Below, piece by piece: positions 30,657-42,144 of a stretch of DNA of 64,000 nucleotides. Made by a program: the position numbers and the translations under genes. The notes under the pieces are model-generated. The model was not told the DNA's origin, ran no database searches, and was given only the letters and a program-made list of their open reading frames with translations. The DNA lies in NCBI GenBank assembly GCA_022539475.1, contig VCMS01000045.1:1-64000 (forward strand). Direction: 5' to 3'. Numbering within the stretch: position 1 is the stretch's first letter; each line of letters starts with the position of its first letter. The DNA is from Gracilaria domingensis. Its lineage: Eukaryota; Rhodophyta; Florideophyceae; Gracilariales; Gracilariaceae.

Positions 30657-33600
30657 TTATCCCACTTGGGCATCGTCCAGCGTCGCTGGTGTGGCTGTCC
30701 CCGCGGAGCGGTGGTACTGTACGACCTTCGAGCGTGGTAGGTGCTCGATAGGTTCGTATGTATCCCACTCTGGGTCGTAGCCGTACCAACGGACGCGGTA
30801 TAACAAGATGCCTTCCTGGTCCCAGGTATGCCCGACAATTCGGTCGACAATGTACTCCTGAATGTAAACCTGCCGGCCTTGCCGTGTTATTGTTACTTCA
30901 TCGGTTGACAACCCTTGCGGGGGGACGGTTCTCGTGACGGGGGTAACAGCGCGCGCTTGGGTTTGCGTCGCCAGTTCCCTCCGAGGGGAGGTGCTTTCGA
31001 TGTCGCTGCGTACCGCCATTCGGCGTGGGTCCTTCCGCTTCGGCGGCGTCGGCGTAGCTGTGTGCTCGCCTTGTCCGTTTGCGTCGGAGAGTCCCACCTC
31101 GGGTGGCTTCACAACCGTGCGCGCACGTGACTGTATCGACGGTTGACTGTCAAGCTCCCTCGGGAGAACCGCCTCCCTGTTACAGGTGTCCTCCAACGGC
31201 TCCGCCGTTGGCCCTTTTCTTTCTTTGCTCAAGTTCCCGTTCTGAACGGTTACTTCCGGGTTACCGGGGTTATCGACACCGCCGGCGGCTTGCGATCTCG
31301 TGATCTCCGCGCGTGCCTGCGCTTGCGCCGATATTTTACGCCCAATATTTGGTGCCGTACCGTCCATGACGTGAACTCTTCCCGGAGTGTCCGGCATTCC
31401 CACGGCTGTACCGCCGGGTTTTACCGAGTTGCTCGGGATTTCTTTTTCTTCAGCTCGTGCCTGCTCCGGAGGATTTTCCAGGATTCCTGGTCGTTCTGCG
31501 TCGCGTCGCGCGGCGGGCCGCGATGTCGCTGCGCTTTCCCCAGTGGGGCTTCGTTCCGACGGCGTCGGCGTGATGCCGGCGACATCTTTCGACTTCGTTC
31601 GACCCAGCGCGGCTGGTTGGCCACGAGGTTCTGTTGACTTAACCGAATCCGCTTCTGCGTGAGTGTCCTTACCCGGCGACGGTGTAGACTTCCCGGCAAC
31701 GGGGCTGTGTGTGCGGCGTGCGAGCGTGCGTTGCGGACGCGATGCCCGCGCACTGGCCGGAACATCCGGAGAGCTCCGTTTACTCCGTGCTTCACGTTTG
31801 TTCTCACGACGCGACGTCGGCTTATGACTCTCAGCAGAGCTGATAACCTCCTCCCCCTCCTTAGATGGAGCGGCGTGGGGAGTAACAGAATGTCCCGCAT
31901 CGCGGGTAGGTGAACCCAGCGATGGGACAAAAACGGGGGTGCCCTGGTGGCGATCATTGTCCGACACAGTCGGCGGCACCGACTCTATCGGGAGGTCTGT
32001 AAGGCCTCGGTGGGGGTGGGGCAGGACGGAGAGTCTTGTCACCATATTTGTTTCCGGTGGTACCGGTGTTGTTGACTCCGTAGACACGGGCTCTGTATCA
32101 GACGGGGTAACCTCAGACGAGGGTGGAGGGGCCATTACCACGCGGTCGCGGGAGATCCGCTCATGCGCGTCAGCGATCTCGACTACAACAGTGTCTGGTG
32201 CAACCGAGATTACCTTGTACGGTCCATCCGCCACAGGCGAGAGCTTATGACGTTTGCCCTTTTCAGGGTTGTAGTGTTCCTTCCGTACGAAGACATGGTT
32301 TCCCACCGTAAGGGGTTCAGGGGTCCTTCCTCGCAAGCGAGCATCAAAATCACGCTTTTAAGCGGCTTGGGCTTTCGCCATTGACTTCTGGGCAGCCGGT
32401 ACTAACTTCGTTAGCGAGGCTTTCCATTGTTGGCGATAATCACCCACAGATGGGAAACTGCCCAAGGTAGCTTGTGATTCTAACGCCAATGGCGGGGGTG
32501 TCCTTGACAAAACCAGTTCGAATGGGGAAACACCAGTAGTCCTGTGTACCTGCGTGTTATACGCAAAGGTTAACGCGTCGGTGTATAAGTCCCATATTTT
32601 TGGGTGGTCAGCAACGTAGGAACGGAGAGATGCCAACATCTTACGGTTATACCGTTCAACTTGCCCATTACATTGGGGATGGTAAGTGGTCGTGAAGAGG
32701 TTCTTCACGTCCATGATGCGGCAGACATCCTGGAAGAACCGGGATGCGAATTGCTTTCCGTTATCGGATAATAACTCCACAGGAGGACCGTACACGAAGA
32801 TCCAGTGCGTGGCGAATGCCTGCGCGACCGTGAACGCGGTGATCCTCTTTAAAGGTACTGTCCGAACCAGTTTCGAGAACCGATCGGTGATAACGAGAAG
32901 AAATTTGTTACCTCTCCGAGTGGTAAGCAATGGTCCGAGAATATCGATTGCCACAAATTCAAGCGGCACCCTGGCAGGGAATAGTTTCACTTTCTTGGAA
33001 TTCTTTCGCAGCTTCACGCGGTTTTTCGCGCAATCGGCGCAGAAGCGTGCCGTAGCGTAACAATCCACCGCCATGGCGGGCCAGTAGAAATCTCTCCTCA
33101 AAGTGAGGTACAATTTCCGTCCACCTGCGTGGCCACCTAACTTTGCGTAGTGCGAAAGGTGTAGGATCCTCGTCTGTAACGAGTGTGGTACCACGACTTG
33201 TGGGTGTGACTCGACTGTCCTTATGAGATAGCCGATGTCATTAACCTCGAATGGGAGGGTATCGCCACCGTTTAGTCGGGCACGGACCTTGATGCAGAAC
33301 GGGTCTCCATGCTGTTCTCGGATCATTTCTTCCGGTGATACCGGGACAAAATTCCCCGGTAGGGGCTTTATAGCCTCGGTTTTGCTTGCAACAAGCAGTT
33401 CGTCGAAGTCAGCGTCCATATCTTCCCAGTCATCTGGCCAGTCGTCTAGCTGCCACTCCGGGAGTTCCGGCTCGTCATCGCCAACGACGAAGCAAGGAAT
33501 ATCATCGTCCTCGACAGCCAGAGTTTCCCCATTTGTGGGTAAGCGCGACAACGCGTCCGCCTGGGTGTTCAGGGTCCCCTTTTTGTACACGACGTCGAAG

Positions 33601-36088
33601 TCGAATTCCGCTAAGCGGAGCCTCCACCGCATAAGGCGGCCTGATGGATCAGAGATATTCATCAACCACCTCAACGAGGAATGATCCGTGTACACGGTAA
33701 AGTGCACACCTAGCAGGTAGGGGCGGAGGGTGGATAATGCCCATACGACTGCAAGGCACTCCTTCTCCGAAACGGAGTAGTTCCGTTCATGAACGTTGAG
33801 CGAACGTGACCAGTACCCTATGGGTTTTCGTTCTCCTTCGGGAGTGGTTTGGAACAGAGCGCAGCCTACTTGGTAGTCGCTCGAGTCCGTGTCCACGGAG
33901 AACGGCAATCCCGGTTTGGGTAACGATAGTATCGGTGCTGACGTAACAGCCTCCTTTAAGGAGTTGAACGCTTCCGCTTGTGCGGGCGTGAAGGGGTCCA
34001 GTTTTGGTGGCTGGCCCTTCCGCAAGAGAGCGTTAAGGGGAGCCGCTATGTCCGAAAAGTTCGGCACGAACCGTTTGTAGACGTTGACCAGCCCTAAGAA
34101 GGAGCGTAATTCCGTTTGAGTCCGCGGTTCTTTCGCCTTAGCGAGTGACTTGACGCGAGCTTCCTCGATCGTCAGCCGTCTTGGACGGATTATGTGCCCA
34201 AGATACTTGACGGTGTCGGTGAAGAATTCACACTTCCTCAACTTGAGGGTGATTCCTGCGTCACGCAGAGTGGTCATCACGTCCCTGACATGGGTGAGAT
34301 GATTCTCCAGATTACTGGAAAACACGATGATATCGTCAAGGTAGACGAGACAGGTCCGCCACTTGAAGCGGCTCAACAGAATGTCGATGGCACGCTGGAA
34401 CGTAGCGGGCGCGTTGGTTAAGCCGAAAGGCATCCGCTTGAAGCGGTAGGAGCCCGAGTGGCACACGAACGCAGTCTTATCGCGGTCTTCCTCCCTGACG
34501 GGGACTTGCAAATATCCCCAATTGGCATCCAATGCCGTGAACACGGTAGCGTCACCGAGCGAATCGATGCACTCGTCCATACGAGGGATTGGGTAAGCGT
34601 CTCTTACCGTCACGGCGTTAAGTCGGCGATAGTCGACACAGAATCTCCAGGTTCCGTCGGCCTTGAGAGCCAGTACCACTGGGGATGCCCACGGCGATTG
34701 CGCGTGCTCGATGACACCTGCGCGGAGCAACTTGTCCACTTGGAACTGTTCTTCCTCCCGAGCTTTCGGTCCTGCCCTGTAAGGGGGTTGTGACACCGGA
34801 CGCGTGTTCGGTAACACATCGATAAGGTGTTCCGTTGCATTGATCTCTCCAAGAGAGCCATCCCACATTGGGGTAAACTCCCGTAACATGTCTCTTAGAC
34901 GTTCACGGTGCGACTCCGGTACATGACCGAGGTCAAGTTCCTCGAGCGCCTTCAAGGGGTCAACCTTGTCGTAGCTCGTGGGCTTACGCTCTTCTGTCCC
35001 TGACACAGGGTTTGGTTCCGAGTCAGTCGGTTGCTTCTCCGTTGCGACGGTAGTGGTACTCGTGGAAGCGGCAGGAATTGCGACTCCCTCCCCCTCCTTA
35101 GATGAAGCGACGTCCTCTTCGGAGGTAACTAATCCAAGAACATCCGCAGCCGTCATCTTCGTTGGAAGCATCGCGAGTGGGTGTGGTGTCACAGACCCAA
35201 TGACTTGGTTCTTCACCAGATACTGGGGGGTGCTGCCAAGGTTGGCAACGAGTATCCGAAACGGAGTATCCGGTGTGACTTGCACGACGCCATTCGCGAC
35301 AGCGAGTTGGCACTTCTCGTACAACGAGGTAAGCGGTTGAATAACCCGAAGACCGTGTTGACAGGAATTAACCGACACCATCATTTGGGACTCAGGCGGG
35401 ATGCGGATCGACGCGGCGACGCGGAGCTTGGTGGACTCGCGCGACGCCGGTGCCGGGGCCTGCGCAGCAGGGAGTGGAACTTGCTTCCGCGATGACCGCT
35501 TCAGCGGACGACGGACGATCGGTACGGACGAACCGTCGTCGAGTTCTACACGCCTGAGGCGGGGCCTGATTGCATCGACAAACCTGTCGCAGTAATCGCA
35601 ACCCAAAATGACTGGGGCAGCCAATGACCGACAAACGATGAAGTCGACCTTCACCACGGAGGTTCCCAAGCGTACGACTAAGTCGATTGTTCCCACCGTT
35701 GTTAACGGGTTGTTATTCGCATCAGCGACATCAGGAAGCATGCTGCGGCGGATACGTTCCCGCGATTGCGGTGTGAGAAGGGACTCCACGATGAAGTTCG
35801 GACCTGCACCTGTGTCTAGTACAGTCAGGTAACGCACCATAAACTGGGGGCTCAGGCCGAGGTCAGCGTACACCTTATAGTTTCGCTTGGCCATCATCAT
35901 GATTCGGTCCGGGATCCGGTTCTTCCTTACCCGTATCCACGGTCGACGCAAAACACCGAGGTGTTCCGAATCCGCGTCTGCGGCGTCTTTCCTCGAGAGG
36001 ATTTTCACCGGGGAGCGAGGCAACGACGCCTCGGGCGTCAACAGCCTCAACTCTGAGGACGCCTCTCCCGAAAGGGAGACTCCCTCGT
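30657..36088 (-). pseudogene. pol: Element 3 pol: protease, RT, RNase H, integrase, chromodomain, one nonsense codon
   Basis: Apart from a single TAA at 32358-32360 (a Tyr in elements 2 and 4), the frame is open for about 1,800 codons. Order: protease VLDTGAGPNFIVE; RT with FVCHSGSYRFKRMPFGLTNA and YLDDIIVFS; RNase H with FSVDTDSSDYQVG; integrase zinc finger (HLSHYAKLGGHAGG, then CADCAKNRVK); the DDE core (FVAIDILGPL, VELLSDNGKQF, CNGQVERYNRKM); a GPYKVIS-type C-terminal domain; a 300-residue disordered tail; and a chromodomain (YIQEYIVDRIVGHTWDQEG, RVRWYGYDPEWDTYEPIEHL). It ends at TLDDAQVG. It is in the -1 frame to gag. Internal polypurine motifs are at 35085-35101 and 31847-31864. Confidence 0.92.
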
Positions 36089-38288
36089 TCAGTTTTCCTG
36101 AACTTTCGCCTGCGGCGGCTGCTCAGGTTCCTCGGCTACGAGTGCTTGGGCTCGTTGGCCGTGGGGTCCCGCGTTAGCGGTTTGGGGTTCGGCAACATGC
36201 CGAGGGTTTGGATGCACGGGTGGTGCCTGGACATTCCGCTGCGGCGGTGGTGCTGCGACAGCGTGAGAGAAGTCCGTCTTCGCACGCAAGTACGACGTCA
36301 TAGGGACGGTTCTCTTCTCCTCTGGAGTCAAGGCTTCATAGTTCACCGTAAGCATGGACATATCCCTCATCGAGAGGAGGCACTGCGGCGAAATGTGACC
36401 ATGCGTGTAGCAAAGGTGACAGATCGGCATTGCCATCCCGGAACGCGGGTTACTATTCCGAGCATCGGTGAGCCCTACCCTAGGGCGTGTGTCTTTCCAT
36501 CCAGGCCGTTGAAAACGGGTTGCTCCGTTCGCGTACGGGATTTTCGGCCCGTTTACACGGTTTGCATCTGCGTAAAGCAGCGTGCTGTCCCGAGCGGTAT
36601 CGAAGGAGGCATCCGTCGTTGAAGGTAGTTCCGTAGTTGGAATGGAACTCCGGCCTTCCTGGGCCAACTGGACGTTGTCGTACTCCCTTGGGGAGGCCTC
36701 GCTCGTGTGCAGCGACAACGATGGGGATCCAGTCTCCATCATCAACGCCTTGGCGGACTTCGACCTGGTGACAGGACCTCGTGCACGAAGTACATAACCC
36801 TCCGCTCGAGCGTACTGGACTAACTCGAGGTAGGTAATCTTCCGCTTATCCTCGCGGTAGCGGGCGACCAAGGTCTTGATGGCCGGGTCGAGGCCGTCGA
36901 CGAACATCGTACAACGTTCCCCTGCGGGGTAGACATTACCACAACGGTGGAAAGCCTTATTCAGGCGGACCGAGTAATCGGTTTCCGTCTCTCCAGACTT
37001 CTGCCGGGTGTCCCGGAGTGCCAGGATGGCCGTGCCGATTGCGTCGTTGGTGGCGTACGAGCGCAGCAAGTACTAGACCGCTTCCGGCCAGCACGCAACC
37101 CCTCCTTCGGAGGCATGAGATGAGCCTCTTACAGAGTTGAACTGGTCTTTGGCCACCCCCCGTAAGAAATACGGTAACGCAATGTAGGCCTGGCCTTCGT
37201 TCATCCCGAGAACATCGGCCTCCGCCACAAAGAGGGGGAAAATCAAGCACCAGGACTGGGTCGTCTCCAGAAAAGGTCTGGTTACGCAGTGAGAGCTGCA
37301 TACGGCGGATGCAGTCCTTCACTTTACCCGTCCCACGGGGTGTGCGATCCAATGAGGAATCCTCCAAACGGTAATACCGGTATGAGAGTAGCTTCCGATA
37401 CATCGGGTTCGTCGGCTTCAGCTCCTTCAACCCGGAGTGCTTCCGTCTCTTCGACCGGTTACGAACAACACCTTGGGTGGCCGATGACCGCTTAGAGCGT
37501 GATCAGTGCCCTGCACGACCATCTTCGATGGAAGACTCTGACGAGTCAGAACTTTCCGAATCATTCGGGGCGTCAGCTGACGTACTCGAATCCGAGTCGG
37601 AGTACTGGTTTTGCTCCTTGGCCTGCCGCCTGCGGCGTGATTTGTCCCGACCGGTGTTCTTATCGCGATGCGACACTTCAACCGGCTCCGCCGGAGTGGC
37701 GAGTTCCGCGATAGCGGCCTTCTCCAAAGTCTCCAGACGGCTTCGAATCCGATCGAATCGGGTCTCGATTCCTTCCACGAAGGCAGCGGGTCCTCCAATG
37801 CATTCCAGCACGGAGTTGACATCGGACCGTAGAATACGGAGATCCTCTGCAACATCCTTCACAGGAAATGTGCGGACTTCCTCCCGGAACGTCCGGACTT
37901 CTCCCGCGAGGGAATCATGGGCTCCCATAAGGGAATTGTGAGCAGCGCGCGGCATGCGAACCTGCTCTTCCAGGGTTGCACCCTGGAGGTCGTCAATCTT
38001 CTCCCGACGGGCCTGAGACGCCTCGGCGGTCGCCTTTACCTGCCCAGCAGGAGCCAGTGCGGCAGCGGCAGATGCCGGAGCAATCCCATCAGTGGGAGGG
38101 ATCAACGGGGAAAACGGAAGTGTCCGGCGTGCCGGCGGGTTAGACGTCCGCGAGAACGGTCTGTTACCCAATGTAGATCCAGGGCGGACTGGTATCCTCG
38201 AAGGGGGCCGACCATCCGTCGGATTACCACCGTTGGTGGAACGACTGCGAGTGATCGCAGGCTCCGCATCGGAGGGCTTCCGAGACAT
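36089..38288 (-). pseudogene. gag: Element 3 gag, interrupted
   Basis: The ATG at 38288 (MSRKPSDAEPAITRS) opens a frame with the same plan as gag of elements 2 and 4. Breaks are a TGA at 37503-37505, a 2-base loss near 37237 within the VLDFLSRF region, and a TAG at about 37074 replacing a Gln. The CCHC knuckle CHLCYTHGHISPQC is intact near 36400. The frame ends AAC-TGA in the heptamer GGAAAAC, where a -1 shift enters pol. Since the LTRs are nearly identical, the element probably moved in trans or decayed quickly after insertion. Confidence 0.88.
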
Positions 38289-38387
38289 CGGTATCCAACC
38301 AACCGTTACACGGGAACTTCCGAGAGAAAACGAACCTCAAAGAGGGTACACAAGAGTGGGTCAACCTTCTAAGTCGGGAGACGACTT

Positions 38388-39124
38388 TGTAGTGCAACCC
38401 GTGAGCGGGGAAAAGACACCACGAAGACGTTCGGGATCTTCCTCTACTGAGGGCAACCCAGAGAACAGAGCCTCTCGGGAATGGCGCAACTAGCCGGGTG
38501 TAAGACCGGGGCCAAACCGTCACGACGGGGCGTTGAGAGTTGAGCAGAGAAGAGTGACTCGCACGCGAGTGTAGTAGCCTCGAAGAGGGACGAAACCACG
38601 GAGTGGGGAAAGGGAAAGATAGGAGAGAGAGAGGGAAAAGAGAGGTACGGCGTATCGCCGGGGTATTACCTATACAGGGTCGAACACGACAACAGATGGT
38701 TATAACACTCCCAACGTTGGGTTCTGTAGAGACGCAGGGTGGATAGCCGCACCGTTACAACGGGGAGTCTCTCCGATAAGGAGTTGTGCACCGCCGAAGG
38801 CGAGAGTGGCTAGGGCCAAGATCCTTGAGGTAGAATCACCCTGGTTGGGGCACTTTACTGGTGCGACGGCGGCGACGCCGTCGCACTAAGTAGTGTCCTC
38901 ACTAAAATTAATAAATAATATTAACTAAACTTCACTAACTGTGGCAACCGCCCACGTGTAGTGGCCAACCTCCGATCAGCTCCACCGTGCCCCACGTGTC
39001 CGAACCATCCCAATGGCAACCACTAGTAATTACTAGTCATATACTGGTGTGTACCAGGCAAACCCGTAAGCGGGAAATATGACTAAGTCCAGTCAGAATA
39101 CTCATAGATGAGCGTTGCACTACA
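38388..39124 (-). repeat. 5' LTR of element 3
   Basis: 737 bp, pair of 28766-29504. The palindrome CCGGGTGTAAGACCGG is at 38494-38509. The primer site (38366-38384) reads GTCTCCCGACTTAGAAGG on the element strand. Confidence 0.93.
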
Positions 39125-39154
39125 TCTCTGCTTAATTGATTCCATTAAGCGGAC

Positions 39155-39180
39155 ATGAAGCGTACCTCATTCTCTTTCTC
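39155..39180. repeat. Right arm of a palindrome split by element 3
   Basis: ATGAAGCGTACCTCATTCTC and on to 39180 is complementary to 28736-28761 with one mismatch. A smaller hairpin (GCTTAAT/ATTAAGC) lies in the former loop. Confidence 0.75.
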
Positions 39181-39320
39181 CGCCCTCGTCGGACGCCTCC
39201 ATAAAGCGGACAGCATCCGTATCTCACGGATGTATTCCGTGCAGTCTTTCCCTGCAGTCTTTTCGTACGTGCTTCCATATCCTTCTACGTATCTTTGTTC
39301 TAAACTAACCAATCCTCACC

Positions 39321-39597
39321 ATGTCTCTTCGCGCTCTGCGACATGTAAACGGCAGGAAAAAGGCTTTGGGTTACTTTTGCGAGTTACTAGGTCCCTCGAC
39401 TTTTCTTGCGCAACGTTTCTGTTTTGCTCTATCAATGGTACGTTCCATCGCATTTCAAATGTATCCAACGTAGCATTGACTAACTTATGGATACTTTCTG
39501 CTTGCGTATACAGGTAAACGACCAATTTCATTTCGTCTCTCAAGATCGATCTCTGGCTGTTCGGGATAGGCGATTCTGGTATTTGGTTGGGACATAG
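39321..39597 (+). CDS. Small spliced gene (predicted 66 aa)
   Basis: ATG at 39321 (MSLRALRHVNGRKKALGY) runs to an ATG codon at 39435-39437. It is followed by a 76-bp intron 39438-39513 with GTACGT donor, branch point TTGACTAACTTA and a TATACAG acceptor. The second exon 39514-39597 keeps the frame and ends with TAG. The splice signals are good, but the protein matches nothing I know and is short. The exon end plus intron are duplicated downstream. It may be part of a transposon-encoded or captured gene. Confidence 0.35.
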
Positions 39598-39748
39598 GCT
39601 GCTCTCTCGTTTATCGCATCTTGCGGTATGTTTGCTGCATGGGCATTCTTGATGTCCCTGCGTGTGAGTTCTCGCTTCGACACCTTTCGCGCTTTACGAT
39701 GATGGTGGGCTGGTAATCTAACCGATCCCTTTCCTGCTTCTTCTTCCG

Positions 39749-39891
39749 TTTGCGAGTTACTAGGTCCCTCGACTTTTCTTGCGCAACGTTTCTGTTTTGT
39801 TTTATCAATGGTACGTTCCATCGCATTTCAAATGTATCCAACGGATCATTGACTAACTTATGGATACTTTCTGCTCGCGTATACAGGTAAA
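39749..39891 (+). repeat. Second copy of an exon-intron cassette
   Basis: About 143 bp nearly identical to 39376-39519. It keeps the donor at 39811, the branch point and the acceptor at 39886. The downstream reading ends after four codons (GTA AAT GAC TTT TGA). Confidence 0.8.
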
Positions 39892-39941
39892 TGACTTTTG
39901 ATGCGGACGTAGCTCACGAGTTGCAGGTGCAGGTTCCTCCA

Positions 39942-40017
39942 GTAGGGAACCATGCATCTGGGCATGGTTCCCTACATGAGGAACGCAGAGGATGAGGCGC
40001 TTCGCGCCTCATCCTCT
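39942..40017. repeat. Two adjacent perfect 14-bp hairpins
   Basis: GTAGGGAACCATGC (39942-39955) pairs with 39962-39975 across six bases. AGAGGATGAGGCGC (39987-40000) pairs with 40004-40017 across three bases. The rest of 39598-40383 shows no gene. Confidence 0.85.
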
Positions 40018-40383
40018 CGGAGTGCGTATTTGTTCTACCGATACAGCACTATGGTGGAGGTGCAGTCTGCGACATCTGCCGCAGATTGCGCCTACACCCG
40101 CTCCATCATGGGGAAATGGTACATGTAATATAGCGAAGTAGTGGTTAGCAAAAGCGGTCGATAGAAGAATAGATACGAATAAAACGGTATGATTTCATAA
40201 TGGGCATCATCTGTACTAGCACTAGTATTCCATGCGTTGCAGGGTATCATTCCGCAGAAGGTATCGTGTAATGTGCACCTTAATGGAAACTGAACCTAGA
40301 CTTCGCGAAATACCGTTCAGGTAGCCCTCGACTAAATAACTAGCATGAGTGGAAAACCCACCAGTATTTACTGCACAGCGATT

Positions 40384-40483
40384 CTGGACGACCCAAGGAA
40401 TTATCTCCAAATTTTGAAATAATTGATCTCGATATTTTTTCAAAAAATTTACTGGACGACCCTTGCCAATTTCTGGACGACCC
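40384..40483 (+). repeat. Subterminal repeats, three copies of CTGGACGACCC
   Basis: Copies at 40384-40394, 40452-40462 and 40473-40483, just inside the right terminal repeat. Short subterminal repeats commonly serve as transposase-binding sites; none are evident at the left end. Confidence 0.6.
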
Positions 40484-40494
40484 TCGCCAAAAAC

Positions 40495-40516
40495 TTCCAT
40501 CTGCAAGAGACAGACG
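40495..40516 (-). repeat. Right terminal inverted repeat of the large DNA transposon
   Basis: TTCCATCTGCAAGAGACAG and on to 40516; reversed it begins CGTCTGTCTCTTGCA and pairs with 4270-4292. Retroelement homology resumes at 40517. Confidence 0.6.
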
Positions 40517-42144
40517 GGGGGCGTTCATTAACCCAAATGGCATACGGTTAAAGCGGTATAGTCCTGAATGACAGGTAAACGCGGTCTTGTCACGGTCTTC
40601 CGGTCTGAATGGTACTTGCCAGTACCCCCAGTTTGCATCCAAAGTGGAGAAAACAGTAACATCGCCAAGCGAGTGGATATACTCGTCCATACGAGGTATG
40701 GGGTACACGTCTTTGACGGTGACATCGTTCAAGCGCCGATAGTAGATACAAAAGCGCCAGGATCCATCGGGTTTCGGAGCCAGTACAACTGGAGATGCCC
40801 ACGGCGACTGAGCCGGTTCTATCACTCCAGCGCGGAGCATTTTGTTGATCTGAAACTCTTCCTCTTCCCGTGCTTTGGGGCCTGCCTTGTAAGGGTGCTG
40901 AGCAATCGGCTTGGTCTCCGGCAGGAGGTCAATCCGATGTTCCGTAGTTGAAACCTCTCCGAGGGAACCATCCCACATTGGTGTAAACTCTCGCAACATG
41001 TTGCGCAACTTCTCACGGTGTGAAACCGATACATGACCGAGATTCAATTCTTCTAACTCCTTGATAGGGTCAATCTTGTCATAACTCGTAGGAACGGTCC
41101 TAACTTCCGAGTCATTCGTGTGTTCAACCGTCTGCGACGATTCTCCCTCCCCCTCCTTAGAGTGAAGCACATCAGTGCGTTCTTCAGTAATCCCGAGCAT
41201 CTCGGCGGCAGTCACCTTTGTAGGGATAAGCGCCGTAGAGTGCCGTAAGACAGTACCAATTACTTGGTTCTTCACCAGATACTGGGGCTTCTTGCCAAAG
41301 TTGGCCAACATAACCCGAAAGGGGAGTTCGCTGTTGATTTGAACAACTCCGTTCGCCAACGCGACCTGATACTTCTCGTATAACGAGTTCAATGGTTTAA
41401 CAACCCGCAAACCACGCGGTGCGGCAGTAACATCAACTCAAACCTGGGATTCTGGCGGAATAGAAATTGCACGTGCTACGCGGAGCTTCGACGACTCCTT
41501 CGGAGGTGAGGAATCCTGTAGAGGAGCGGGTAGTGGTACCAGCTTAGCTGACGCTCGGCGTAATGAGCGACGAACAATCGGTACAACCGAATCATCTTCC
41601 ATTTCCACTTCACGCGCACGCGGTCGGATGGCTTCGACATATCTGTCGCAAAAGTCAGACCCTAGAATGACAGGGGCAGCGAGCGTCTTTCAGACGATGA
41701 ATTCTACCTGCTCGATGCAGTTACCAATCCTGACAATCAGTGAAACCATTCCAGCCGTTTGTAACGGGTTATTGTTAGCATCTGCCACGTCCATGACGGG
41801 TCCATGGCGGATTCGACAACGGACTTCCAGCGGTAGTAACGACTCAACAATGAAGTTGGGGCCAGCACCTGTATCCAAGACAGAGAGATGACGCACCATA
41901 TACTGCGTGGATGGGCCAAGGTCAGCAAATATCTTGTAGTTTCGCTTGGCCAGCACCATGACTCGATCCGGGATCCGGTTGTTCCTGAACCGTATCCACG
42001 GCCGACGTAACACACCGATGGTGGTAGAGTCCACTTCTAAGACGGTCTGTTTCCTCGAAAAGATTTTGACCTGGGAGCGAGGCGGTGACGCCTCGGGCGC
42101 CGTAGACCTCGGCTCGGGCGCCTCTCCATTGGAGACTCCCATAC
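40517..42144 (-). pseudogene. pol: Element 1, right half: protease and RT N-terminal part of pol
   Basis: The frame opens with ATG at 42142 (MGVSNGEAPEPRST), in -1 to gag, and contains protease (VLDTGAGPNFIVE), the linker with a polypurine motif (41141-41160) and RT up to RMPFGLMNAP. There it stops matching at 40517, exactly where the copy at 1-4269 begins. TGA codons at 41690-41692 (Cys in element 2) and 41438-41440 (Trp in element 2) interrupt it. The protein is about 95 per cent like element 2. Confidence 0.9.

Larger units (their letters stand above)
28766..39124 (-). mobile_element. Element 3: full-length Ty3/gypsy chromovirus (10.4 kb)
   Basis: The element runs TGTAGTGC to GCACTACA on the plus strand. 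It is flanked by a perfect 5-bp duplication TCTCT (28761-28765 and 39125-39129). The LTRs are 739 and 737 bp and differ at about five bases plus one 2-bp indel, so the insertion is young. It nevertheless carries nonsense and frameshift changes in gag and one in pol. It is clearly diverged from elements 1, 2 and 4. Confidence 0.93.
4270..40516. mobile_element. Large TIR-bounded composite DNA transposon, possibly KDZ-type, inserted in element 1
   Basis: The boundaries are set by where the two halves of element 1 stop matching element 2. The sequence at both boundaries forms an inverted repeat, CGTCTGTGTTCTGCA on the left and CGTCTGTCTCTTGCA on the right when reversed. The intact copy has five Gs at the target; here two Gs precede and five follow, which fits a GG target duplication. 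Elements 2 and 3 lie inside with their own perfect target duplications and are therefore younger. Without them about 13.4 kb remains. That remainder holds a KDZ/Plavaka-like transposase relic, a mosaic of gene fragments, foldback palindromes and subterminal repeats. That the KDZ gene belongs to this TIR pair is inference; these ends have not been tied to a known family. An assembly join or a shared insertion hotspot are the alternatives. Confidence 0.6.
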
